In this document: piece by piece, positions 47,667 to 60,549 of the stretch
Numbering within the stretch: position 1 is the first letter of the stretch
Layout: the number at the start of each line of letters is the position of its first letter
DNA from: Lunularia cruciata
Taxonomy: Eukaryota; Streptophyta; Marchantiopsida; Lunulariales; Lunulariaceae
Direction: 5' to 3'
Length of the DNA stretch: 64,000 nt
Assembly (NCBI GenBank): GCA_948567375.1
Contig: OX419759.1
Coordinates: 60,912,593-60,976,592 of the forward strand
Made by a program: the position numbers and the translations under genes
The notes under the pieces: generated by a model
What the model was told of the DNA's origin: nothing
Seen by the model: the letters and a program-made list of their open reading frames with translations, nothing else
Databases searched by the model: none

Positions 47667-48363
47667 TGAGCTGACCTGTCTCTCACTTAAAAAGAACCTC
47701 TGATGGCTATTAAGATAACACACCATGGATTAAGAAGGCAAAGAACTCCAACTCCATCATACTTTTCCAAGATTAAAACTCCAAGACACCTCCAAGACTC
47801 AAGATATTGCTCACTTAGAACTCAATGAGAGAAAGATAGTTGCAAATGAAAGGATAATGAGTACTTCCTCATCCCTAGCTTATATACTTGTGAAAAAAAT
47901 TACATACTAAAGTTACTTAGTACCCAAAGTAACTCAAGTTACTAGGCTAAAAGTCAAATAAAGTCAAAAAGTCTCAAGGAATATCCAAGCACATGGGAAT
48001 AATCCCAAGGTAGTCTTATCTTCACCTACCAACTAAGTCAAGGATTCCTTCACATGGGCTATCCTTGGACTATAGAAAAAGCCCCACCAACAAGGCTTAT
48101 GAGCCCAAGAGATCTCAACTCTTTCCTCAAAGTCAAATAACTATGAATAATACCAAGTCAATACACTAAAAGACAAAATATTGGTGCTCACTTTTTTCCC
48201 TTCCTCTAGAATAGGGTCACCTTTATCTTAGCTAGGAATTACTCTAGCTAATCATGATCAATGTAGAAGCTTAGCTAAACTCTAGATAGATAATATTTCT
48301 CCACTACTTGCAATACCAAACTGAATATCCCTATAGAGCATACATTCATCAATGGGTGTTACA
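47667..48363 (-). repeat. LTR-like repeat, second family, copy 1
   Basis: In minus orientation begins TGTAACACCC at 48363 and ends GGTCAGCTCA at 47667. The whole sequence recurs in the copies at 51941-53568, including GAACCTCTGATGGCTATTA, AAGTTACTAGGCTAAAAGTC and ATAATACCAAGTCAATACA. No clear target duplication found. Confidence 0.75.
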
Positions 48364-51300
48364 TTACAAGTATGAATGTATATAGAGCTTAGCCCCAATG
48401 TTTACTATGATCATTTGGTGCATTTTTTCTTCGCAATAAACATGGCATTGCCATCAAGACTATCAAGTTGGTGTATGTGTATGTGGTTGCTCTTTATATG
48501 AATGCATGCCTACTTAGTCACTTAGTAGTGAGAAATCTTGGCATAGAAACGCAAGCACTGGAGTGAAATAATTATTCATATGGATAAGAGGGAGGACCTC
48601 TAGGTGCTTTACATAGACCAGGAATGATATTGTAATGGAATTTTATAGGCTTAGATATTGTTAAGTGCCATGAATTAGGAGACTAAGTAGTAGAAGTCAT
48701 TCTACTATGTTATAAAGTAGTGCTTTATAGGAAAGTAGTACACTATGTTATGATCATAGTTGATATAGAGGTAGGATCCTTGGGAGATCTGACTCCAATC
48801 TAGCTTGCATGTTCCATTCTATTATTTTTGAGACTCTTTAAGGTCTATTTATCTTGTATGACCTAATGTTCATAACAATGGTGTAGAGAGTAGATGGAAG
48901 AAAGGTTATGACAATAGTATGCAAGAATTTTTTTGGGCTAATTGGAGAGCAAGGAAATTCTAGGGCAAAGTGACCTTTCTTGGAAGTGATCCATCACCTT
49001 CAAGATTCCATTGGACTACAATTATCATGGAAGAGATTATTCAGTATTTTTATTTTTTTTGTAGTATGCCAACAAGGGTGAGACCACTCTTTTGGCAATG
49101 ACTTCGCCAAAGAGGTTAAATAGAACAATAGATTGTTATCTTTGTGACACTTTTACCTTTTTATTGGTCATATCCAACTTGTATCCTTGTAGGAAAGACA
49201 TATTCTTACCACAATATTACAAATTTGAACAACATTGTGTCATACAAAAATCTACAAGAACTTAGAATTATAAGCTATGCATTCTATATTTTTTCTACAC
49301 TAAGTGGTTTAGAAACCAATCCAAAAAACTACTTTGCCATAAACTCTTTGTAATGATGACAATCAACCAAAATCAAATCTGGTAAAATGGTAGGAACTTG
49401 TAGTTCCCACAAGATATGAGTTAGAAATAACTTGAAGGTGAAGGAAATGTGCCAATTCTTATTGTTTTCTATTTAACTACTTAGGAAAAAGTATTCCCAA
49501 AAGAATATAGTGTCATCCCTTGTGGCACACTGCGGAAATTAGAAAACTAAAATCACTTTTAGTAAAGATCCTTTCTAAATGACTCTTGAAGGTGATGGTT
49601 CATTCATCAAAATATTACTTTGCTTCATTGTCATTCACCATTGAGGGCATAACCTGGCCAATGATCATTAGAACTTGTTAACAATTCAAACTTTGAGAAC
49701 ATTGCAACTCATCATGAATGCCAAAGGTTGTTTATGTCATGAGTATTGGGCCTCTACCAACAATATTTTCTACTTCTTGGGTAGTATCACCATGAAAGGT
49801 CCTATTGTCCTAGTGACTACAACTATGTACTACCCTTCCTAAAATATGCAATCCTACAAGAGTCATGGATTGATTGTGATGTGTGGATTTTTGTTTTTGT
49901 GGTACTTTTCAATATTCCAAATCAAACTCAAGTCCTCCATACATACACTTTCTCTCCTTGTCAGAAATCACACATTATGATCAAGTGCAAATACAATCCA
50001 AGGTACAAAAGCTATTGTGATTCAACTGCATACTTTCTCACCACTACTCATCTAAGTGCATAATCAATCACCATGAATACATACTCATATACATAAAATC
50101 TTAGAGTTTTTGTGCATATCAAGCTTTGTGAGCCAAGAATTGACTCATTGTATAAATGACCAAATGAACATAATGTACATTGGTTAGATATCTTTTTACT
50201 TATTCCTACTCCTTCCCTAAAGATTCAACAACTAAGCAGATTCCTAGTTACCTCCTAGCTAACATGACATCATTCACTTAGGATCCTTATACTATTTAAT
50301 CACTTGCTTAGGATTCTTATCTTATCCTAACCTAATTCAATTAAAGATTGCATAGATGGTAATGCTAGATCAGCTTCTTAATATAGTCTTTTCCACTAAT
50401 TGTTCCTTTGGCTACTGAACATGATGGTCTTCACTACAAAATTGACTGCTCAAGAAAATCTGTTGGTAATATAAAATCATAAAGATCTTTGGCTTAGAAG
50501 ATTTTGTATTGAATCTACTAGACCAATGATCTTTTACACTTAAAATACTTTACAATTTGTGATCCCACAAATCTATACACCATTGTGAGGAACTAATTTA
50601 GAGAATTTCCTTCTTTGCCATCCATAGGAGAAGCTTGACCTTTCCCTTGTAGTCTATGAACTCAAATAACATCCAATTTAGTGTATCTTGGAACTTCTGG
50701 TTTGATTGACCTTTGAGACAAGTGAATATGTGCTCAAGTTATTTGTTGTTGTACACACTTTGTCTCTAACACATGAACTTTCATCTTCAGGTCTTGTAGC
50801 TTGACTTGATGTGATAGGGTCATGGCCAACTTCTCTATGTGTTTGATATATTTTTTGCGTATAGACTCCATCATTGTAAGCACTCGGGCACACTCCTCTT
50901 CCATGTTTATATGTATGGCATGTATTTCCTACCTTATTTAGACAAAAATGACTTCTTCTCTCTCATGTTATTGATCTACCCACTTTGTGAGCTCCTCCAA
51001 GCAAATTTTAGCAAGCTCCTTGTAGCTTCCATGAGTAATCTCATCAAAAATGATCTTGATGTGTGCTTGCTCCAACTCATGTTTTATCCTGGCCATTTCT
51101 TTGTCTCAGCTACAAAGTTTTTTATGATGGTTGGCCCTTTGCTGATCAGTGCCAAGGTTAAGGGCTTGGACTTCCACTTGCACTCTCTATAGATCTTTGT
51201 TGTATTCTTCCACCTTGCGTCATATACATTCCTCTACTTCTCCATTATTTGCTTGTGTTCACAACAAGTTTCTTCTTTGGCCTAGAGCTACTTCTATTTT

Positions 51301-51940
51301 TCTTGAGCTCCTCATGAGCTCTTGACTTGCTCAAGAATTGGCTGCGTGAGCAATCCAATGAAGATGTGCAACCAACTTCATGTAATCCATGATGGTCCCA
51401 TCTTATTCTTGGTAGTAGGAAGAATTATCTCTAACTTTCAAAGCACAAGACCTATTGTGTGGATCACTTCTCATAAGAGGGGTCTTTATTATATTTTTGA
51501 TTGGGCTGGCTTATTTATTCTCCTTTTTGTAACTAACCTTCTTCCTTTTGATGGTCCATTCAAAGAGAAATGCATATTTTTTTCTTGTGCTTCTTTGTAA
51601 GTAATGCTCATATCTTTGGCTATGTACTTACCTCTCTCTCTCGTGTGTACAATCTTGGGTAGATGCTTCTTCTTTGGCTTTCAACATCTTTGCTACTCTT
51701 TTCCTTAGCTTTCTAGATCCTCTCCTCTTTGTCTTTGAGGATGTTCCTTATGGTATCTTTGAACTTTAGTTCCTTTCCTACCTTGATCTTTGGTCCTCTT
51801 TTACATTCTCTCTTCCCTTGGTTTGGACTTTGTTATTTGTCTTTATCCAACCTCCTTGTTGTATTCTCCTTGTATGTGAGATGGATAGGGTACTTGCTTG
51901 TTTGTTTGAGGAGGCATCACTACCTTGGGAGGATGGCTTG
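48364..51940 (-). other. Decayed minus-strand coding-like DNA
   Basis: 48.4-50.6 kb has no frame I can name. From about 51957 down to 50680 minus-strand frames are rich in Lys, Glu and Gln (for example HEELKKNRSSSRPKKKLV and KVEEYNKDL), a coiled-coil composition like the repeat at 31.4-33.4 kb. Frameshifts are frequent and no domain is recognised. Confidence 0.35.
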
Positions 51941-53568
51941 TGAGCCAGCTTGTCTCTCACTTAGGATGAACCTCTGATGGCTATTATGAATGTAGCACAC
52001 TATGGACTAAGAAGATAAGGAACCCCAACTCCATCATACTCCTAACAGTCCAAGAATCAAACCATTTCTCACTAGAGAAGTCAATGAGAGAGATAGTTGC
52101 AAATGAAAGGATGATGTGTATCTCCTTACCTCTAGTTTATATATTTGTGGAATAGTTATGCACCAAATTTACTAATTATTGAAGAAACTCAAGTTACTAG
52201 GCTAAAAGTCAAATAAAATCAAAAAGTCAAAAGGAATTTCTATACTCATAAGAATATTCTCCTAAGCATATAGTCTTATCTTGACCTATAACATCCATTG
52301 TGCATGTGTGTGGTATTGTGATATTTAGTTTGGTATTACAAGTACTTTGAGAGATATTATTTATATAAAGATAAAGGATAGTTTTACCTTAGTCATGATT
52401 AGCTAAAGTTAGTCATAACTAAGATAGATGAGACCTTACTTTAGAGGATGTGGAAAAGATGAGCACCACTATTTTGGATTCTAGTGTGTTGACTTGGTAT
52501 TATTCCTAGGTGTTTGGCTTTGAGGAAAGAGTTGAGAACTCTTGGACCCACATGCCTTTTTGTTTTTGATTCTTCTATAATCCAAGGATAGCCCATGTAG
52601 AGGAATCCTTGACTTAGTGGTCAGTTCAAGATAAGATCACATGCTTAGGAGAATATTCTCATGAGTTTGGATATTATTTTAGTTTTTTGACTTTATTTGA
52701 CTTTTAGCCTAGTAACGTGAGTTACTCCAATAATTAGTAACTTTGGTGTGTAACAATTCAACAAGTATATAAACTAGGAGTGAGGAGGTACTCATCATCC
52801 TTTCATTTGCAACTATCTCTCTCTCATTGAGTTCTCTAATGAGCAATTGCTTGAGTCTTAGAGTGTTAACCTTGGAGGAGTATGATGGAGTTGGGGTTTT
52901 TTGCCTTCTTAGTCCATGATGCGTTACCATAATAACCACTAGAGGTTCATCTTGAGTGGGAGACATACTGGCTCATAGACCCAATCACTAAGTCAAGCAT
53001 TCTTTCACATGGGTTGTCCTTGAGAAATCCAAAACAAAAGGCTTGTGGGTCCAAGTATCTTGGCAACACCCTCATCCCTAGTTTATACACTTGTGAAATA
53101 GTTACACACCAAAGTTAATAATTACTGGAGAAACTCAAGTTACTAGGCTAAAAGTCAAATAAAGGCAAAAATTCTAAAGGAATATTTATACTAATAAGAA
53201 TATTCTCCTAAGCATGTGATCTTATCTTGACCCAACCACTAAGTCAAGGATTCCTTTACATGGGCTATTCTTGGACTATATAAAAATCCAAAACAAAAAG
53301 GCTTGTGGGTCCAAGAGTTCTCAACTCTTTTCTCAAAGCCAAACACCTAGGAATAATACCAAGTCAATACATTAAAATCCAAAATAGTGATGCTCATCTT
53401 TTCTACTTCCTCTAAAGTAAGGTCCCTCTATTTTAGCTATGACTAAATTAAGCTAATTGTGACTAATATAGAACCATCTTTTATCCTTATATAAATAATA
53501 TCTCTCAAGTACTTATAATACCATACTAAATATCACAATAGCACATACATGCACAAATGGGTGTTACA
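51941..53568. repeat. Nested copies of the second LTR family, one inserted head-on in another
   Basis: 51941-52286 is the first half of a minus-oriented copy. 52287 to about 52977 is a full copy in the opposite (plus) orientation, beginning TATAACATCC and ending ACTGGCTCA. The minus copy resumes at about 52978 (CCAATCACTAAGTCAAG) to 53055. After a short foreign piece containing TATCTTGGCAACACC, a further minus copy starts mid-unit (CATCCCTAGTTTATACACTTG) and runs to GGGTGTTACA at 53568. The same TATCTTGGCAACACC string occurs again at about 53811. Confidence 0.75.
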
Positions 53569-55080
53569 AGCCTACTATAGGGATTTTTCCTTGCTTGTGA
53601 AGGATCTCCTTCTTCTTCATTGGCAAGTGGCCTTTTACTGCTTGTCTGCTAAGTCTTCTTGTGATGGTGTTGATCTTTCTGGGCAACTACCAAGGCTTTT
53701 GAGTCCAAGGAGAGTTTAATCCGGGTGAAGGATTCCTCACTTGCTTCTCTTGGGCTCACTCTTCCATTAACCACTACATCACTTGGTCTTCCTTCCTATG
53801 ACATTCCAAGTATCTTGGCAACACCTTCTTTCTTGTTATTGACTTTGTGATTTTCCTCCATCCCAACATCTTCTTCTACAACATCTTGATTTTTCCTATC
53901 CTATTCTTCTTTAAAGGAGTTGTTAATTATTTATACCTTTCATTTTCTTATTGCATGCATTTTTGGTTATGATGTCAACTCCTTTCTCTTTTGGAATTAT
54001 CTTGGATGTTATACACTTCCTCCACATGCATGTATGTGTTCTTCAACTTTGCATACTTTTGGTCGGCCACTCTTTACATCTTGTTTTTAATATCTACTTT
54101 TGGATGCATACAAAAAGTATTTTTTATGATAAAAGTGCATGGAGGCCTTCTTTGTCTCCTTCTTGAGTAACTTTATTCCAATGAAAAAGTATATCACAAA
54201 AGGTGACATGAGTGTGATGCCACTTCCTTGTTCCTTGTCTCCACACATCTCAAAAACTTACATGTAGAAAATTTTGGCCTAATTTATAAGTCATCCTTTG
54301 TGAAGATAGTGGAAGGAGACAACTTAGCTCATGTTGGCATAAGTCATTTGCTTTGACTTGAAGAGCTTCATGATTTTATCTACAATTCCTCTTTGCTTGG
54401 GGTTTTTATACTCTTGATTTGTCATCCATTGCTTGACTTCTTCTTGACAAAGGATCCCTTACTTTATTTGTGTAGTTTTCCCTTGGGACAAGCTTATGGA
54501 GGGTGTCTATGGTCATTGCATATGGAAGAGATTCAACAATTTTGATTGAGCACTTCCACTATTGAGGTTCTATCCAAAAAAAAGACATTAATCCTTAGTA
54601 AGTCTAAGTTGGAGATCCTTTTTATCCTTGATTTCTAAGATCATATCTGAATTAATCAATCGCTAATTCCATAGCAAGAAGTCTAGTCTCTTGTCATAGA
54701 TGTACTCATCCCTACAATGGAGTGCCCACTTACATAATCACCTCTAGTGAGGCTCTCTTGTACATCTTCTTGGTTGGAGTGCCATCATGTTTGTTCATGA
54801 GCCTTTTTAGAAGAATCATGAGCTACCCTAAACACCCACTAACCCAGTCTCAACTCCTAATGTTTGTTGTCAAAATTGATGTAGACTCTATGTGAGAATT
54901 TGTAAAGTGGTCAAGTTGACAAGAAGTTGTTGTGCAAGTTAAGACCACAAATTTATAGCTCAAGTTGGACCATTTTGAAATTTGGCACATATCTTTGGTG
55001 AAGCATCATTGTTCATGCATGTAAGTATCTAAACACATGTGAATGGGCATTGATTTTTCTTCTTTGTCAAGGTGGTGGTG
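53569..55080 (-). pseudogene. Decayed minus-strand coding-like DNA
   Basis: Between about 53900 and 53580 the minus strand reads VNGRVSPREASEESFTRIKL, then DSKALVVAQKDQ and SSKRPLANEEEGDPSQARKN with few stops: a charged, low-complexity protein segment. The rest, to 55080, gives only short fragments. No family recognised. Confidence 0.35.
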
Positions 55081-55089
55081 CATTCAAGC

Positions 55090-55560
55090 CATTTGAAATC
55101 TCCAAGATTGATTTGACTGTCCAATTTATGATGTTTGTCACACCATTTGTAATGTCGCATCTAGATTGCTCAAACATTGGAGTTGTGGTGATAGTAGTTA
55201 GAGGTATTTCAGCAGTTTCCCATAGACTACTTCCCGAAGGTCAGATTGTGTGTTTGGTGTATAGACTTCAAGGTGGGGTCCACCGTCACTTTGCACTATT
55301 CATACATTGAGTGTGCCGTCAATGGTACCATTAGGGTTTTAGACTTAGCTCGAGTCCAGGGGTATACTTTCAAAGTGCAGCTCCAGAGAGCTCACTTCTC
55401 TGATGTTGAGCCTTCGAGTTCTTGGCTATGGTGGATAGAGGCCGGGAAGCGTCACTTGGAGTCTCTTAGCTAGAGTGGGTGTGGCTTGATTGTAATCAAT
55501 ACCCAATTATTGGCAATTTAGAGAATGACAGATCAAGTACTGATTTGAGTTGAGTTGATT
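55090..55560. repeat. Repeat shared, inverted, with 7.13-7.56 kb
   Basis: 55150-55215 matches the minus strand of the transposase start at 7446-7530 (CTAGATTGCTCAAAC and GTAGTTAGAGG blocks). 55250-55530 matches the minus strand of 7130-7395 (GTCCACCGTCAC, GAGAGCTCACTTCTCTGATG, CTTAGCTAGAGTGGGTGTGG). The two blocks are adjacent in both loci. Confidence 0.85.
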
Positions 55561-56239
55561 TGAGAGTTGTACTGATCTGAGTTGAGAGATTATCATGGCA
55601 CTTTAGAGTCTATGTATGACTTATGTGTGAGTTGTGTTTCTATAGTGTATGATGTTGACAGCAATGTATGTTGTGTAGCAATGTATATATGCACTATATG
55701 TCTCATGGTGATGTTGTTTGATAAGTGGAATTCATTTGTGAACCTTATCCTAAGGGTCATTAGTGTCAAAGCCTCACAATCATAAAGAATAGGATCATGA
55801 TTATGACAACTACAATCACAAATATTATGAAGGTGACAAACATAATTGTGACAATTAAAGTCACAATAATATGAATCTTTGTCCTCATGATCCTTGAATA
55901 TGGATGAGACATAATCACTTTCCTAGATGATCTGCTTGTCCTTCTATGGTAAATACCTTCTAGGTTGATGATAATTAGCATAACCTTGTGTTCTAGCCTT
56001 AAGAACTTCCTAACCTTTCACTAATCTACCAAAAAAAAACTTTGTCTTCATGATCCTTGAAAATGGACAAGACATGGTCATTTTCCTATATCATCTTCTT
56101 TTCCTTATATGTAAATACTTTTTAGGTTGATGATAAGTAGCACAACCTCATGTTCTAGCCTTTACAACTTCCTAACCTTTCACTAATCTATGAAAAATAA
56201 AAGAAGAAAAGAAGATATACTAATAGTGCAAAGGTGCAT
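55561..56239. repeat. Region with a 163-bp tandem duplication
   Basis: CTTTGTC.TCATGATCCTTG starts near 55877 and 56039; both copies continue through TAGGTTGATGATAA and ACTTCCTAACCTTTCACTAATCTA. The rest has no gene. Confidence 0.8.
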
Positions 56240-57331
56240 CTCCATATACTCCCTTCCTCAAATGTGAGCATCCTTGCAAAAATCTGGACTGCTCTCCAAA
56301 AATTTATTATATTTATATTTTATTTTAGTTGTGGTATTGATGTAGTCTCCAATCATTCACTTTGGTTGCAAATAAATTTCCTTCTTAGTCTAACAACTCC
56401 AAAGATCAATTATCATAAACTTTATCTAATTGGTAGGGTCCCATCCATCAAATAAGAGCTTGTGTAAAATATTGTATAGTAGTACCAGATCTCTCTTAGT
56501 CAGCAATACATGTTGGGTCTGCTTATCATGATGCTCTTGCCTTTGTTGTTGATTCATCTTCATACACTCTATACTCTTCTCCTCTAGAAACATTAATTGT
56601 TATACCCAAACTTATTGACTTTCTTTTGTGAGAATCTTGTAAGTGGGTCTCAAATTCTATTGGCAGAATTGGATGTAATCCATATGTTATGAAATAAGGA
56701 GTCTTCTTCTTAGTTATCTTCTACATAGTACATTGGGCCCACAAGGCTGTTAGCACTTTGGTGTCCCAATCATATGCATAATTCACCATTACCTTGTTTA
56801 GGACTTTGCACAATCCATTTTCCTTTTCCACTAGACTATTTGCCTTTGCAGTTATAAGGTGTGGTCTTTTGATGCTTGATCTAAAAGTACTTCATGAGGG
56901 CTTTTATCAAGTTATTAAAGAAATGCACTCCTCTATCAATTACAAGTTCTAACATCCATCCATATTGGTACAAAAGAAAAATTCTGTTATGGTATCAACA
57001 ACATATCTTTGGCCTCATGTGTCTTTATGGCATAGTCATTACAAACATACAAAGGAATGAAGGCATAAAAACATATAAACAAATTTAAGGCTTATTGCTG
57101 AAATTTGAATGTTGAAACCCAAAGGGATAGAATACCAAAAGGGTATGTCAAGAAACCAACTTTAAAAATATCATGACATTCAAGACATTTATGGAAGTAC
57201 TTTACTACATGTGAACATACATCAAGAAGACATGAAGACCCAAGCATATGAAGAGGCATATGTTGCCAATTCAAGAAACTTGATTGTTCTTGGAGATGGC
57301 TAGCAAATAAAGGCAGTTCACTTTCACTCAA
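56240..57331 (-). pseudogene. Integrase fragment of a different Ty3/gypsy lineage
   Basis: Minus strand. 57331-57092 is open and includes SHVVKYFHKCLECHDIFKVG, which fits the HH-CC zinc domain end (C-X2-C). After stops and shifts come YVCNDYAIKTHEAKD, VIDRGVHF (second catalytic Asp), IKALMKYF, HQKTTPY, VEKENGLCKVLNKVM and YAYDWDTKVLTALWA. This wording is that of non-chromodomain gypsy integrases, clearly different from elements A and B. No chromodomain follows. Stops make it inactive. Confidence 0.7.
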
Positions 57332-57815
57332 AGAAAGTGAAAGAAGTATGACTTAAGAGAGACTGCCAGACAATACATGGGAAGTGTTGAGGCAAATGTA
57401 TAACCAAGTCAAGAAATTTGATGAGAGCAAATTTTTATTTATGTCAAGCAAGTACTTAGAGAGAGTTGATTGAGAGAGATTTGGGGAAGTTAGGAAAGAA
57501 TGTAGAGCAGAAAAGCCAAAGATGGCAAAGTAGTTTTATCTATCAACACATCACTATGGTGTTCAATCAAGATGTAGATGGTTGACCACCATGCCCATCA
57601 CCATTAAAGCTAAAGTTTCCTAAGTAGGAGGCCAATAGTTCTGTGCTAAGAGGGAAATCTTGGAGAAGAAAGACTGATCTTCTTGTTATGGAACTAGAAC
57701 TAGACTTTGTACAAAATAGGAGAAGAGATTAGATTTATTAAGCCCACATATACCTTGCAAGCCCCATATGGTGGACTTGCCAAAACTAACAGAAATTTTA
57801 GGGTAAGCTATAGGA
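57332..57815. other. No recognisable feature
   Basis: No open frame or repeat that I can support. Confidence 0.4.
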
Positions 57816-59100
57816 GTGGATGGTGGTATTAGACTAGATACCTTGTTCATTAATGTGAGGGAAATTTTTCATACCATAGATCACTTATTTACAATCGACA
57901 AGTATGGGAAGGATGAGTGGAATACTAGTTATCGTAAAGATCCAGCCCAAAGAGACATAGTATACAATCTATACTTAGGCTCATCAAGTCCCATAGAACC
58001 ACCTATGTGATTTTCAATCAGGTATTGTTCTTTGAACAAGTATTTACAAGATGGCCAATGGATTGAGTGTGCATATTCCACCACCATCTAATGGGAGATC
58101 ATAGTGCCTTCAACAATGCAAGATCCCATTATCTGATACCCTTTGTAATTCATTTTTACATCAAAAAAGTGTAACTAGATACATATAAAAACTTGCATTT
58201 TCAAGGCATGAACTTAGTCTAGATGCCTTTTTGAATCAACTAGGTGGAGTGGAAGCATTGAAGAAGGTAGAACAAGAAGATGCTAAGAATAGGAGTTGAA
58301 AGCAAGAAAGATTGTCTACCATAGGTGATGCTAAGCAATGAGAGGCTAGATTATGTGAAGCTAAGGGCAGTTCAAGAAAGAGGAAGGCTAAAGAATCTTC
58401 AAAGATAATAACTTCTTGCTTTGAAAAGATGGCTAATAAAACAAAAATGCTTGAACCTTTGGAAGTAGTCACTAAACCTAAATCATGAGAAAAGAAGGAA
58501 GTAGTAGAGTTGTCATCTAAAGGAGGAACTCCAAGGAAGGATGAAGAGAAAACAAAGTTGGAAGTAGGAATCCAATTACCCTTGCCAAGGAAGAAGGATG
58601 TAGAGGGTGCTCTGCTAATAAGAGAGTTAGAGTTAAAACACATGTTCAATCCCAAGAAGGATTTGGAATTGGAGTAGTGTCAAAATGAAATCTCAAAGGA
58701 GATAAAATCAGACGTAGAAGTAGGAAAAGCACCAAGAGTAAAGTCATACCTAATGCAAGAAAGCACATTACTGAGAGAATTTCCGAGGCTGGCAAGAAGA
58801 GTTACTATCATGGTAGAGCTAAGTGAAGAAGAGTAGTAGGTGTTAGAATCTTTGGTTGATGCAATTGTGCCAATAGTAGGGAATTTAACCAAAGTCCATG
58901 AAGAATGCCTAAAGCAAGGATTAGATGTTGGAGGGTTGTAGGAGTTACCAAGGTGGTTGTATCAGACCTTGAAAGAGTTCAATAAGGACATACCTACATT
59001 GAAATAAGAGTTGGATGATGCTAGAAAGAGCAAGATGAAGCTTAGTCTTCTATTTATGCTACTAGGGATGATCTCAAAATAATGAAGGACAAAAATGGGA
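57816..59100 (+). pseudogene. Decayed coding repeat, charged and coiled-coil-like
   Basis: 57816-58010 is open (MDGGIRLDTLFINVREIFHT ... YRKDPAQRDIVYNLYLGSS). From 58230 to 58675 one plus frame has only four stops, three of them TGA: FEKMANKTKMLEPLEVVTKP, TPRKDEEKTKLEVGIQLPLP, RELELKHMFNPKKDLELE. It continues to about 59060 (ESTLLREFPRLARRVTIMVE, KELDDARKSKMKLSLL). Composition and style resemble 31.4-33.4 and 53.6-53.9 kb. I do not recognise the family. Confidence 0.4.
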
Positions 59101-60549
59101 CTCTATAGGCAAAGGTAACATTCCAAGCCAAAAGAGATAGAAGACCTTAGGAGAAACTTAGCTTTGGGTACAATAGATGCAGAAGAAACACACTTGTGGC
59201 CTTAGTTGGAATCCTATAGAATCTAGAATTGAAGGAGATTGAGATATGAACAGTTATTGATTCCAAGATCAACATGGAAGTTGAATGGATGGAGTACTAA
59301 AAGGTAAAAGCTAAGGAGATTGGGAACCTTTAGACAGAATTGAATGCCATGACTCAGAAAATTCAAAATATGACAACAATGAGAACCTGATCCCAAATAG
59401 GTGGAGGCCAATACAATTACTAATTCAACACTCATTGGGATAGAAGAAGATATGATGCTAAAAGAATAGGAGATGAAGAACAAGGAGAGAGCTTAGGCCC
59501 AAAATCAAGAGTAGAAGAATTATGTAGTCATTTGCATTAGTTATAGACAAATTTAATGAATTATTCTTAGCAAAAGATGAGAAGAAATTGTTACAAAAGC
59601 TTAGAACGTAAGTCCATAAATGTAAAGGAAAGAAGTGAGTAGAAGCTATAATGTAGTTTGCAACTAAGTAAGATAGTAGGAGTTTAAGGACTCAAGAACA
59701 TCTATGATAAGATGGTCTATTAGAAAAATAGTTAGAAAAGATGATAGCTAGGATAACTAAGAAGGATAATTGATACTTAAGAAGTTTTTCCATAATAAGG
59801 ACTCCAAAGCCTTCAAAGTCAGTCAAATGTCTTTTCCAAAGGGATGTAAATCCAAGCATTCTTAGAGTTCCAACCAATGTAGTGGTATAGACAAGGCATA
59901 TTGATTCACTATGCTAGTTCCAATCATTGTAGTGGTATAAACAAGCCATATTGGTTCACTTAGAGTTCCAACTGGTGTAGTGTTTAGATCCAAAGAGTAT
60001 TTTATTTTAAAACACACTTGAAATGTCTTTGTTGCTCAAGTTTATGGTTAGTAAGTGAAAGAACTTATCATCTTCATCCCTTTTTATCAAAACCTTGTGT
60101 ACTTTTTGTTCCTTGGTGTTTTGCTTTTTCTTGAATCTTTGTAGTGAGTGTTGTTTGTTTCTCTCTATGTGTTTGATTCTTGGACTGAAAGTGACTATTT
60201 GAGAGCAATGCCTTGATAGCTCTATTAGAGATTGTAGCATTGAAAGTAGAAAATAGGTGAATTTGAGGAAAAATTAAGAGTATAGAGTAGGACTTAACTT
60301 TGCAAGGTGACGTGTTTTGTCAAAGGATTTTTTGCCTTTGAGAAATTTTCTTATAGCCTTTTGGCTTAAAATGCAAATGGAAGGCAAGATCTCCTTTGTA
60401 AAGTGGATCTAGCTTTGGCTTTTGAATGCCTTTGGATTTTTCTTGCCTTAGTGGAAGGAGAAGTTATGAGAGTCTCTTGAAGGAGATAAGGCCTACAATT
60501 TAAACATCACTTTCAAGAGTGGATTGGATTTATTTTGACCATGAGTAAG
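59101..60549. other. Further decayed repeat DNA with a short tandem repeat
   Basis: Plus-strand charged fragments fade out by about 59600. At 59865-59985 the string AGTTCCAA followed by TGTAGTGGTATA occurs in tandem (third copy partial), step about 55 bp. Minus-strand open frames here show no motif. Confidence 0.4.

Noticed and set aside
58236..58655. 139-codon minus-strand frame rich in Ser, Phe and Leu
   Set aside because: It is the complement of a Lys/Glu-rich plus-strand coding remnant, which explains its composition and openness.
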